A stretch of DNA of 64,000 nucleotides from Siphonodentalium dalli (Eukaryota > Mollusca > Scaphopoda > Gadilida > Siphonodentaliidae), in contig CP136069.1 of NCBI GenBank assembly GCA_032622095.1, positions 185,371,122-185,435,121 of the forward strand, in the 5' to 3' direction. The notes below the pieces were generated by a model. It was not told where the DNA came from and did no database searches. It saw only the letters and a program-made list of their open reading frames with translations. The position numbers and the translations under genes were made by a program. Shown piece after piece: positions 24,080 through 35,232 of this stretch; positions within the stretch are counted from its first letter, which is position 1, and every line of letters begins with the position of its first letter.

Positions 24080-25740
24080 GAGTGTCCATAGAACTGGCGT
24101 CCCAATTCAGCCAACTAGTGTCACAAAACCACATAAAATGTAACACAGTCCACCCAGATAGTGTCACAAACTATCCAACTATTGTCCAAACCAGTCCAAT
24201 GTGTGTTCCATACCATCCAACGATTGCCATGTCACCAATCGAGTGTCCAAATTCATGCACATGGTGTCCCAAACCACCCAAATTGTTGTCTCGAACCATC
24301 AAGTGTGTACCACAAACCATCCAAGCCAACAGATGAGTGTCCATAATCATCCACTGAGTGTTCAAAGCCACACGACGATTGTTTCAAACCACAAGGAGTG
24401 TCTAAAAACGCCCCAAAACTAGTGTCTCAAACCACCCAATTAATGCCCCACATCATCTAATGAGTGTCCCAAACTAGTGTACAAATCCATCCATCAAATA
24501 TATCAAACCATGCTTTGGTAACTCATTGGATGGTTTGATAAACTCACTTGTCGTCTGAAATCCTCGATGAAGGGTTTTGTACACTATTGTAGATGTATTA
24601 AGATGAAAATATTGGTAGTTGGTTTGTAACACCTGTCCAGTTGGATGGATAGAGAACTCATTGAATGGTTTGTGATGCTCGTTTTATGTGTTGGGTCACC
24701 CGCTGGGTTTGTTGGTTTGTAACACCTGTCCAGTTGGATGGATAGGGAATTCATTGGATGGTTTGTGATGCTAGTTTTATGGGTTGGGTCACCCGCTGGG
24801 CGATTTGTGTCTTCGGTTGTATGGTTTTAGGGAACCAATGTTGTGGTTTGTTCACATTGAGTGGTTTGAGACCCTCACTTTAGATTTTAGACACTGGTTA
24901 TGTGCATTGGGACACTGAGTGGCAGATTATGTCACTGATTGGGCTGCTTGTGACACTATAGTTGAATGGATTGAGACGGCAGGTGTATGTTATATGACAT
25001 ATGACACTCCCGGATGTCTTGGGATACTAGTTGTGTGGCACTGGTTACATATTAGATGCCTGCCACTCGTGTGGTTTCGGACACCCGATAGATGGTTTGG
25101 TTACCTTGGTACACCCGTTGTGTGGTTTTGGGGCACTGATTGAATGGTTTGACACACTCGATGGGTGCTCATTGTATGGTTTGTTTTACTCAATTTGATG
25201 GTTATGGACGCATATTATATAGTTTTGGATAGTTTCGGACATCTGTTGGGTGGTTTGAGACACACCAATGTGGCATCGAACATCCGTTGCCAATTCTGGA
25301 GCAACACCGGTGTGGTTTGGAAACATTCGTTGAATGGATTGGGTTCCTAATCGGGTCGATTGAGACACTAATTTGTAGTTTGGGGACACTCATTTTGAGT
25401 GTGTTGGAATACCAGATGCATGGTTTTGGGGAAAATATGTGTGAGTTATGACACAAGTTGAGTATCGTTTTGGGGCACTACCTACCTTAGTCTACATAAG
25501 TCTCTGTGGTTTGTGAAACTCGTTTGGTTGATTTGGATACCCCTTCAATGGTTTGGGACAATATTTGGATTTGGGGTGCCCGTCGTATGGATTCGGGTTA
25601 GTCACAGGTTGGTTTTTGAATAATAGATGGGTTTTGTAACCCTGTGTATGGTTTGGCGCACTCGTTATGTGGTTTGGGACACTCATTGTATGTATTATGA
25701 AACTAGTTGGTGGCTTTGGAAACCCGTCCGGTGGCATATA
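24080..25740. repeat. Inverted, highly degenerate minisatellite in intron 3
   Basis: From about 24080 to 24500 the sequence consists of diverged units of the type AGTGTCCCAAACCATCCAA. From about 24500 to 25740 it consists of the complementary type, TTGGATGGTTTGGGACACT. The switch occurs near 24515, in ATCAAACCATGC...GGATGGTTTGATA. The left arm is about 420 bp and the right about 1240 bp, with units of roughly 20-30 bp. Transcripts of the intron could fold into a long imperfect hairpin. The many short frames here are repeat translations. Confidence 0.8.
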
Positions 25741-26039
25741 TGACTACATATTGGCAATACATTTTTTCGATATCGTAACATTTAGTCAAACAAAATCAAC
25801 AAACAAAAAAACACTTCAATTGTTCACGTCTGACTGCCATTTTCGCTGTCATTTTGACACTGAATTGTCAAATCCTCGGGATATGACTTATTATAACTGA
25901 TTAGGATTCGCCCTTTTATAGTTTTAGAGTCACATTATGCACGAAATGGCAGGCATATGGTATGGCAACAAAATTATGCGTTTTTGTTGCAGGTTTTTGT
26001 CGCATTAATAAATTTAGAGGACATTGAAGTGATTGGTAG

Positions 26040-26710
26040 TATACTCTAGGAAATGGCCGCCAAATTCCAATTCTCACCATTTTCTTACATATTTTATTCA
26101 TTTTTATCCCAAATTAACGACTTTTCCTTCATGAAACGCTAGGAAAATTGTAGATATGCTATTATTTGGTCACATTTTGGCAGTCAGGGAACTCGACTGA
26201 GCGATTATGGTTGGCAGGTTTTTTTTATTAACAAAATTCCAATTTTCACCTTTTTATTTTACAATTCCAGTCTTCTGACCCAAAAATGACTTTCCCATTC
26301 TGGAATTAATGGGAATTTTGGATATGTTATTATATGAGTATAGTCACACTCAAAAACACCAAATGTCATTGGGTAGCAAATGTGTTCACGGTTGGGCGTT
26401 TCTTTCCATCAGTTTGACTGGAAAAATAAGGAACTGCATAATTGACACAAAAAAGGCATAAATAGGACCCTATTTCAAAGATATGTACAAAATTTTCTTC
26501 AAAGATAATTGTGGATATATTGTTTCTCAAATTCTGCCCGATAAAATAACACCAAAAAAAGCTTGTTGCCAACTTAATATAGGTTCACCTTAAAATCAGA
26601 GTCTAACCAGAAGGTTACAATTTTCACCATTTTTGTGTTTAATATTCCTGCCTTTTTAACAAATCAAAATCTTTAAAAGAAGCTTGAAAATGCATGTAAA
26701 ATACATACAT
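26040..26710. repeat. Tandem repeat of about 180 bp or longer (diverged)
   Basis: AAATTCCAATTCTCACCATTTT, AAATTCCAATTTTCACC and GTTACAATTTTCACCATTTT recur near 26053, 26235 and 26615. The first two are followed by similar downstream blocks (CGACTTTTCCTTC / TGACTTTCCCATTC, then TAGATATGCTATTAT / GGATATGTTATTAT). Confidence 0.5.
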
Positions 26711-26842
26711 TCATGATGTAGTTAGTGAAATGTTGGTTAGTGAGTCATGCCGTGAAAATAAGAATATCTATATGCCAATTTTTTCTTTGGATATATTGTG
26801 CAAGAACCATTTCCACACCACCATAAAGCCTTATCCATTAAT

Positions 26843-28150
26843 TTAAATGTATTCAATCCGATCAGACGGTCCCCATATCATTAAGATACAACAGCAACAT
26901 TTTTTCAAAACACGGTTTAGTTATTTGAATCGATTAATTGCAACAAAATAATCAGGGTTGGCCGATTTAAAATAAGCGATTTAAATCATTGATTTAAATC
27001 AATGATTTTTGTTTAAAGTCATTGATTTAAATCAAATTTTTTCAAATGATGATAAAAAGTCAAGAAATGCAATATCTAACAGGTTTTCTGTAAACTAAAA
27101 CATGAGTATGATTAAACAATATACAAATTGGATAATAGATATGAAACTGTACAGTAAATATCAACCATATAGAAACTACATGCATACAGCATGGTACCGT
27201 ATTTACTGTTCCAGCAATGGCCTGTTCCGCTTTATGCATGTAGCATTGTTCGTATTGTTTGTAACTACACTCAGATTCAGCACGCCTCACTATACACTGT
27301 TTAATTTTCTTTCCACCCTTTTCTCATTGCCGTACATGTAAATGCTATAAACTGAGTAGCTCTATCATATACTCTGCCATCTAACTACTCTAGCTGTCGA
27401 GTGCATACACTTGATGTATAGTGTGATTACCGTATGTCATCATGTCACTGAGAGCGAACGTGATTATTAAATATTCAGTTTTCATCTAAAATTTACTAAA
27501 TTTATTAGTAAAAGTTTAAGCACAGGTCTACCTTTCCAGATATCATAACATTGGAACCCACATGGACCCAAGTGTATGCATAAATCACATGGTCGCTATA
27601 TCTGTACTGCCATGATATCTGTGTGTTTCATTGGTATACAAACATAATAAAAAATAATACAATCACAGAAGTATGATTTTAATAATAAGCAACACCTTTC
27701 AGAAACTTCATTTATCAGAGAAATTGCACAATTACATATTTTTATAACATTTAGAAAAAAAATCAAATAAATCGATTTAAATGCTAACCACTGACAGTGG
27801 TCCACTGTCAACTATGGTATAAAATTTCCCAAAACGTGTTATTTATTAACATTTTGTTCAACTAAATGTGGCCGTATTATCACTTGAATATCACGAAATT
27901 TTGCCGTATTACCACTTTATTTTAGAGTTATCCATCTTCATCCGCAATTTTGTCCGAGACCGTCGGTTTGACGACGTGTTTCTGGTCCACAAATAATTGC
28001 ACATTTCGAGAAATAACAAACTTCAAAAATCGATATCTGATCACTCTGAGATTTGATGGGTGGGTTCCTCGACTCGAAACAAATATGTTTTACCCCCGAA
28101 GCCAAAGAAATAGTAATTTAGGAGCGCTAATTCGGATAATGCATCTTTAA
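26843..28150 (+). mobile_element. TTAA-flanked MITE interrupted by another insertion
   Basis: The left end TTAAATGTATTCAATCCGAT corresponds to TTAAAGGTACTCAATCCGAT at 30127. The right end AATGCATCTTTAA stops at 28150. The body matches the copies at 30127-30553 and 43631-44041 (GTTATTTAT...ACATTTTGTTC, TTAGAGTTATCCATCTTC, GGGTTCCTCGACTCGAA). About 830 bp of unrelated sequence (roughly 26950-27780, beginning near CAGGGTTGGCCGATTTAAA and ending AAATCGATTTAAAT) is inserted inside it. That insert is rich in ATTTAAATCATTGATTTAAAT palindromes and may itself be a hAT-like MITE. Confidence 0.65.
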
Positions 28151-28581
28151 CCCTTTACCCAACAGAACGGCCCTGTGCCAATGCATTCTCTTAAATATGC
28201 GAGTCGACCATAGGTCGCCTCGCATATATAAGAGAATGCATTGGCTTAACACATATTAAAAATGATAAAATTGTCAAAGAATGTAGAAAAATATTATAAA
28301 AATTGTTAAAAAATGTAAGAAAAAATGGTAAAAAATGTTAAAAAAAAGATTTTTTTTAGGCCAATGCATTCTCTTATATATGCGAGGCGACCTATGGTCG
28401 ACTCGCATATATAAGAGAATGCATTGGCACAGGGCATAACTGTAACCATCACAATGTTATCAATGAGCCGGTTCCAATAATATCCATATTTGTATGGTTC
28501 TATTGAGACCGACCGAAGATATTTTAGGCTGTTGAAGCTTTATTTGGGCGTTTTTGGCCGGTTTGTTGGGTAAAGGGTTAA
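28147..28581 (+). mobile_element. piggyBac-like MITE, copy 1
   Basis: TTAA target sites at 28147-28150 and 28578-28581 flank inverted ends CCCTTTACCCAACA and TGTTGGGTAAAGGG. TTAA duplications and CCCT...AGGG-type ends are the piggyBac signature. Inside are two near-perfect palindromes of about 60 bp (near 28180-28245 and 28362-28430), each reading CCAATGCATTCTCTTA...TAAGAGAATGCATTGG with the core GTCGACCATAGGTCGC. They are separated by an AT-rich spacer. The left TTAA is also the right terminus of the MITE before it. Confidence 0.85.
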
Positions 28582-28866
28582 ACTTGATCCTCAACTCGGT
28601 TGGCTGAGTGTGTTATTCTTCGAGAAATGTCATGTTGCACGATATTCCAAATCATTCAGCGGTTTGTCCCTGTGTTCCAATGTCCCATCACAATTAGCAT
28701 AAAATATGACTACGCTAGGTACAAAATACAATCCAAGATGTTCCCCATAGCTCCATACACAATGTATGTCGCGGAAAATTCATATCACAAAACACCATTA
28801 TACTAATTATGTATACAAAATAGCTCAGATAATATATCAATAACATTACATATATGTAATTTATAG

Positions 28867-29032
28867 GTTCCGTGTATGTATCGGCGGCTTCAATGATTGG
28901 CCTTATTCGAGGGGTATATTTGCCAATAAGGCGAAGACATGTTTCGTGTGGGTGAACGAGGGAGACCATTTGAGGTTCATTTCAATGCAGAATGGTGGTG
29001 ATATCGCCGAGGTGCTCCGCAGACTTGGGAAG
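28867..29032 (+). CDS. AK: Arginine kinase exon 4 (contains Glu225-equivalent changed to Gly)
   Basis: The acceptor TAATTTATAG ends at 28866 and the donor is GTATGT at 29033. The exon adds one base to complete a codon and ends in phase 0 (166 nt). It encodes [19 protein letters not shown], then [19 protein letters not shown] and LRRLGK. The family motif is VNEEDHLR. The second Glu (Glu225 in the horseshoe-crab enzyme), which contacts the guanidinium of arginine and is conserved across phosphagen kinases, is Gly here (GAG GGA GAC). The Arg of DHLR (Arg229 equivalent) is kept. This replacement would be expected to reduce or abolish normal activity. Confidence 0.96.
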
Positions 29033-29164
29033 GTATGTCTTTACAACGTTAATTGCTCAGATAATATATACAATGAAGATGATGATTTGTGAAATTCAAG
29101 AGTTTTCGCCAAAATAGATGCAGAGAAATTCTTTGTTTAAAATAACTTGCAATTTTTGGTTGAA

Positions 29165-29985
29165 TTTATGCAAAACGTGCTTCAAATCCTTAGATAGTCT
29201 TGCTAATTTGCTATGATGTTGGTGGGTCCTGCTAATTTTCTATGCTGTTGATTTGATATGATGTTAGTGGGTCCTTCTAATTTACTATGCTGTTGATTTG
29301 ATATGATGTTAGTGGGTCGTGATGATTTGCTATGATGTTGGTGGGTCCTTCTAATTTGCTACGCTGTTGATTTGATATGATGTCAGTGGGTCGTGATGAT
29401 TTGCTATGCTGTTTATTTGATATGATGTTAGTGGGTCGTGATGACTTGCTATGATGTTGGTGGGTCCTTCTAATTTGCTATGCTGTTGATTTGATATGAT
29501 GTTAGTGGGTCGTGATGATTTGCTATGATGTTGGTGGGTCCTGCTAATTTGCTATGCTGTTGATTTGATATGATGTTAGTGGGTCGTGATGATTTGCTAT
29601 GATGTTGGTGGGTCCTGCTAATTTGCTATGCTGTTGATTTTATATGATGTTGGTGGGTCCTGCTAATTTGCTATGCTGTTGATTTGATATGATGTTGGTG
29701 GGTCCTGCTAATTTGCTATGCTGTTGATTTGATATGATGTTAGTGGGTCGTGATGATTTGCTATGATGTTGGTGGGTCCTGCTAATTTGCTATGCTGTTG
29801 ATTTGATATGATGTTAGTGGGTCATGCTGATTTGCTATGATGTTGATGGGTTCTGATGATTTAGCTATGACGATAGTGGGTACTGTTAATTTACTATGGT
29901 GATAGTGAATCCTGCTAATTGGCTATAATGTTGGTGGGTCCTTCTGATTTAGCTATGATGTTGGTGATAAAATATCTTTATTTTT
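29165..29985. repeat. Minisatellite in intron 4
   Basis: Alternating units GATTTGCTATGATGTTGGTG, GGTCCTGCTAATTTGCTATG and CTGTTGATTTGATATGATG repeat, with a composite period of about 45-80 bp. The middle copies are the most uniform. Confidence 0.9.
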
Positions 29986-30126
29986 GTCAAATTATAATTC
30001 GCGATTTTTGCTAATCTGAACAATTCGAGGAAAATCCATTGTCTGCATGAAACCGTCATAAGCAAACATTCTAAAATTGTTTAATAATAGCTGCTCTCGT
30101 TGAAATACGACCTGAAGAAAATAATA

Positions 30127-30553
30127 TTAAAGGTACTCAATCCGATCAGATGACCCACATATCATCAAGATACAACAACAACAACATTTCTTCAAAATAC
30201 GCTTTAGTTATCAGAATCGACTAATTGAAACAAAACAATGCTAACCACTGTCAACTATGGCATCAAATTTCCCAAAACGTGTTATTTATAAACATTTTGT
30301 TCAACGAAATATGGACATATTATCACCTGTTTTAGAGTTATCCATCTTCGTTCGCAATTTTGACGGAGACCGTCATTTAGACGGCGTGTGTCTGGGCCAA
30401 AACAATAGAAATAACAAACTTAAAAAATCGATATCTGATCACTTTGATGGGTAGGTTCCTCGACTCGAATCAAATATGTTTTACCGCCGAAGCTAAAGAA
30501 ATAGTAATTTTAATGTTTAATGTTTAATGTTTAATCGGATTGAGTACCTTTAA
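30127..30553 (+). mobile_element. TTAA-flanked MITE ending 46 bp before exon 5
   Basis: Inverted ends TTAAAGGTACTCAATCCGAT (30127) and ATCGGATTGAGTACCTTTAA (to 30553) are perfect over 20 bp. The body matches the copies at 26843-28150 and 43631-44041. A (TTTAATG)3 run precedes the right end. TTAA at both ends fits piggyBac or Kolobok-type insertion. The frame that opens at 30540 and runs into exon 5 is not the true start. Confidence 0.85.
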
Positions 30554-30599
30554 TGTTCCAATATTACCAAATTATTCAAGGTCTTTATTTAATGCCCAG

Positions 30600-30780
30600 A
30601 TGGTGTCGTCAGTTGGAGAGAAGGTTACCTTTGCCAGAGATAAACGCCTCGGATATCTGACATTCTGTCCTACCAATATAGGGGCTAGCATCAGAGCCAG
30701 CGTACATATGAAAATACCGAACACTGCCGCCAGGGACGACTTCGAGGCCATATGTGACAGGCTGAACCTACAGGCTCGTG
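30600..30780 (+). CDS. AK: Arginine kinase exon 5 (reactive cysteine)
   Basis: The acceptor ATGCCCAG ends at 30599 and the donor is GTAAGT at 30781. The exon enters in phase 0 and leaves one base (181 nt). It encodes DKRLGYLTFCPTNIGASIR and ASVHMKIPNTAARDDFEAI, ending DRLNLQARG. TFCPTN holds the reactive Cys (Cys271 equivalent), and the Arg of SIRASVH corresponds to nucleotide-binding Arg280. The last 73 bp of this exon plus the first 9 bp of the intron have been amplified into the satellite that follows. Confidence 0.97.
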
Positions 30781-33055
30781 GTAAGTTATATGAATATACC
30801 GAACACTGCCGCCCGGGACGACTTCGAGGCCATATGTGACAAGCTGAACCTACAGGCTCGTGGTAAGTTATATGAATATACCGAACACTGCCGCCCGGGA
30901 CGACTTCGAGGCCATATGTGACAAGCTGAACCTACAGGCTCGTGGTAAGTTATATGAATATACCGAACACTGCCGCCCGGGACGACTTCGAGGCCATATG
31001 TGACAGGCTGAACCTACAGGCTCGTGGTAAGTTGTGAACACTCCCGCTCGATCCGACTTCGAGGCCATATGTGACAAGCTGAACCTACAGGCTCGTGGTA
31101 AGTTATATGAATATACCGAACACTGCCGCCCGGGACGACTTCGAGGCCATATGTGACAAGCTGAACCTACAGGCTCGTGGTAAGTTATATGAATATACCG
31201 AACACTGCCGCCCGGGACGACTTCGAGGCCATATGTGACAAGCTGAACCTACAGGCTCGTGGTAAGTTATATGAATATACCGAACACTGCCGCCCGGGAC
31301 GACTTCGAGGCCATATGTGACAAGCTGAACCTACAGGCTCGTGGTAAGTTATATGAATATACCGAACACTGCCGCCCGGGACGACTTCGAGGCCATATGT
31401 GACAAGCTGAACCTACAGGCTCGTGGTAAGTTATATGAATATACCGAACACTGCCGCCCGGGACGACTTCGAGGCCATATGTGACAAGCTGAACCTACAG
31501 GCTCGTGGTAAGTTATATGAATATACCGAACACTGCCGCCCGGGACGACTTCGATGCCATATGTGACAAGCTGAACCTACAGGCTCGTGGTAAGTTATAT
31601 GAATATACCGAACACTGCCGCCCGGGACGACTTCGAGGCCATATGTGACAAGCTGAACCTACAGGCTCGTGGTAAGTTATATGAATATACCGAACACTGC
31701 CGCCCGGGACGACTTCGAGGCCATATGTGACAAGCTGAACCTACAGGCTCGTGGTAAGTTATATGAATATACCGAACACTGCCGCCCGGGACGACTTCGA
31801 GGCCATATGTGACAAGCTGAACCTACAGGCTCGTGGTAAGTTATATGAATATACCGAACACTGCCGCCCGGGACGACTTCGAGGCCATATGTGACAAGCT
31901 GAACCTACAGGCTCGTGGTAAGTTATATGAATATACCGAACACTGCCGCCCGGGACGACTTCGATGCCATATGTGACAAGCTGAACCTACAGGCTCGTGG
32001 TAAGTTATATGAATATACCGAACACTGCGGCTCGAGACGACTTCGATGCCATATGTGACAAGCTGAACCTACAGGCTCGTGGTAAGTTATATGAATATAC
32101 CGAACACTGCCGCCAGGGACGACTTCGATGCCATATGTGACAAGCTGAACCTACAGGCTCGTGGTAAGTTATATGAAAATACCGAACACTGCCGCCCGGG
32201 ACGACTTCGATGCCATATGTGACAAACTGAACCTACAGGCTCGTGGTAAGATGTGAACACTGCCGCTCGAGACGACTTCGAAGCCATATGTGACAAGCTG
32301 AACCTACAGGCTCGTGGTAAGTTATATGAAAATACCGAACACTGCCGCTCGAAACGACTTCGATGCCATATGTGACAAGCTGAACATACAGGCTCGTGGT
32401 GAGTTATATGAAAATACCGAACACTGCGGCTCGAGACGACTTCGAGGCCATATGTGACAGGCTGAACCTACAGGCTCGTGGTAAGTTATATGAAAATACC
32501 GAACACTGCGGCTCGAAACGACTTTGAGGCCATATGTGACAAGCTGAACCTACATGCTCGTGGTAAGTTATATTAAAATACCGAACATTGCCGCCCGGGA
32601 CGACTTCGATGCCATATGTGACAAACTGAACCTACAGGCTCGTGGTAAGATGTGAACACTGCCGCTCGAGACGACTTCGAGGCCATATGTGACAAGCTGA
32701 ACCTACAGGCTCGTGGTAAGTTATATGAAAATACCGAACACTGCCGCTCGAAACGACTTCGATGCCATATGTGACAAGCTGAACATACAGGCTCGTGGTG
32801 AGTTATATGAAAATACCGAACACTGCGGCTCGAGACGACTTCGAGGCCATATGTGACAGGCTGAACCTACAGGCTCGTGGTAAGTTATATGAAAATACCG
32901 AACACTGCGGCTCGAAACGACTTCGAGGCCATATGTGACAAGCTGAACCTACAGGCTCGTGGTGAGTTATATGAAAATACCGAACACTGCGGCTCGAGAC
33001 GACTTCGAGGCCATATCTGACAAGCTGAACCTACATGCTCGTGGTAAGTTGTGAA
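30781..33055 (+). repeat. 82-bp satellite of exon 5 3' end plus splice donor
   Basis: About 28 copies follow exon 5. Each holds the 73 bp of 30708-30780 (starting ATGAAAATACCGAACACTGC) plus the donor GTAAGTTAT. The period is exactly 82 bp in the homogeneous part (for example donors at 30781, 30863, 30945). Copies near 31027, 32240 and 32650 are shorter. The first two thirds are nearly identical (ATGAATATACC, GCCGCCCGGGACG). The distal third is more diverged (ATGAAAATACC, GCGGCTCGAGACG) and some donors are GTGAGT. Since 82 is not a multiple of 3, the copies cannot extend the protein by read-through. ATATG microhomology is visible at the junction. Confidence 0.97.
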
Positions 33056-33761
33056 GAATCGAACAGACCTTAGGTTGTTGTGATACGTAGTTGATCAAAG
33101 TTAAACATTTCAACAAAATGGTCGTTAGAGGTTTTGTACCCGGATACATTTCCAGAGAATGTATGTTAGTGTCACCATATGAGAATTTGGGAAAAATTCC
33201 CAGTTCAACATGGTATCCAAGATGACCGCCGGTCTTGAAATATGCCCACATTCAAGCAGCCATACAAGCTGTTTATTTCATGGTGATGTTTTTGGAGTTT
33301 GGCCAATTTGATAATCATTTCTGGACCCCGACTATACATTTTATCTTTGCTGGCGGAGTCCCTCTATTCGCTCCTTTACTTATATTTCATGTGCAAGCGG
33401 ATATGAATCCGTAATTTATATAGCACAACATATTATATCATGCCGAATTTGAGAACGAATTGAGAATGGTCAACAATGCTTGATGCCATTTTGGATAATA
33501 ACTTTTCTCCAAAGTGAATAGCGAATATCAGTGAATAACATGTATGTATGTTATTTTAGACTCATTGACCTTAAAGTAAATTCGGCAATTTGAATCCACA
33601 ATGTTTCAACGGATTCAAGTCATACATGTATAATTTATAGTAGACAGGCATAAAATAATGTATAGCACCTTATAAAACGGACCCCTTTCCTCCCAGCATT
33701 AAACAATAAAAAGTTCATCATGTTCGTGATCAGTCTATTCCTCACATGGTGAAAAATATAG
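33056..33761. other. Intron 5, no recognisable feature
   Basis: Unassigned sequence with no convincing frame or repeat. Confidence 0.4.
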
Positions 33762-35226
33762 AATACACCCATAGTAGCCGAGAATACCAAATTTTCTCCA
33801 CGAGTGGAATTGTGGTTTTAACCACGAGCCTTTGACGAGTGGTTAAAACCACAATACCACGAGTGGTGAACATTTTGTACTCTCGGCTACTATGCGTGTT
33901 TTTTATTTATGCCATAATTATTATTTTTGATTTATTCATTCAATTCAACTACTCCGCTGTTTACTTTGAATGTGTATCCACACCGAGAGACACAAACACG
34001 ACGCTACAAGGCATGTGTGTCACGCGTAGTGATGCATATATTTACGTCACAAGTGACGTCAGCATGTTTCTGAGCAATCAGTCAATTTGTATTACCATTC
34101 ATAATTATGTTTCCTAGTTTATATAACACTGGCAAGCTACAATGCTACATTTGATTGAAATGCAAGCAATTTTCCTCATATCTAATTTACATCATGACAA
34201 CTTACAATTTTAAATCAATGTGATATGGGAACTATTTTTGCTAACTATACGATGTAGTTCTACTGTGAGTATAAACGTTTAACACATGAAATTACGTTTG
34301 AACATTTACACCCACAGTAGAAATTTATACCCACAGTAGGAAGCTGTATACCCATAATAGGGTGTAAAGATGAAGTTTACAAAATAGGTGTTATACACAC
34401 AATAGAATAGGCAATCATGGTATAAAGAGCATTTGAGTCACTGTAGACAACTGAAAACAACATGTAAATATTTCCATAGTAAAATATTAAGTATATATAC
34501 AGGCTATACAGCATTTTTATTTAATGTGTTTATCGAACTGTAGTACCCCTCATTCCAAAATTACATTTATACCATAATTGGCTATGCTACTGTGTGTATA
34601 ACACCTGTTTTGTAAATTTCATCTTTACACCCTACTGTGGGTATAACGATTCCTACTATTGGTATAAATTTATACTGTTGTGTAAATGTTTCAACGGCAC
34701 TTTATGTGTTAAAAGTTTATACCCATAGTAGAACGATCCGTCATTTGACCTCTGGTGACCTCGCTGTCGAAATTTAGCCCAATGTTTCGTCACGCCCGCT
34801 TCGCGAAGTAAATACACAATTTTTCCGACTCAAAACACACTGAAATGCGATAAGTGGTCTAAACACAGAGATATATACTATCCAATTCCATTTACTGGGT
34901 TTACTTGTCAAAAAATGACACATTAAAGTTAATTTAAAGATGTTTATTCTAGGTGCATGCACCGACAAAGTACACGTTTTATACAGGTCGGCGATAGCTG
35001 TTGAAAATGTAAACGAAACGCACGTGTTCGTCTGCCTTTCCGTGTTTAAAGCGAACGACGGCTTAATAATTATGGTATAAACAAAATACACCCATAGTAG
35101 CCGAGAATAAAAAAAATTCACCACTCGTGGAATTGTGGTTTTAACCACTCGCCAAAGGCTCGTGGTTAAAACCACAATACCACTCGTGGTGAAAATTTGT
35201 TATTCTCGGCTACTATGGGTGTATTC
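33762..35226. mobile_element. Composite inverted element bounded by two hairpins
   Basis: Hairpins at 33762-33901 and 35085-35226 are inverted copies of one another. Each is itself a palindrome with arms AATACACCCATAGTAGCCGAGAA and AATTGTGGTTTTAACCAC (written here as two blocks). Homology between the inverted ends extends inward to GCCATAATTATT (about 33930) and its complement near 35060. The 34257-34734 MITE lies in the middle. The minus frame at 34774-35175 and the plus frame at 33839-34117 share the hairpin translation (VVKTTIPRVVN) and are not supported as genes. Confidence 0.7.
34257..34734. mobile_element. MITE with long inverted ends
   Basis: GTTCTACTGTGAGTATAAAC at the left and GTTTATACCCATAGTAGAAC at the right are inverted. 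Complementarity continues inward for about 140 bp per arm (for example GGGTGTAAAGATGAAGTTTAC against GTAAATTTCATCTTTACACCC). Confidence 0.8.
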
Positions 35227-35232
35227 TATATA

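Noticed and set aside
30540-30599. In-frame extension upstream of exon 5
   Set aside because: It overlaps the end of a MITE and a good splice acceptor ends at 30599.
30781-33055. CRISPR-like regularly spaced array
   Set aside because: The units are contiguous 82-bp copies of an exon end with no unique spacers, in a eukaryotic intron.
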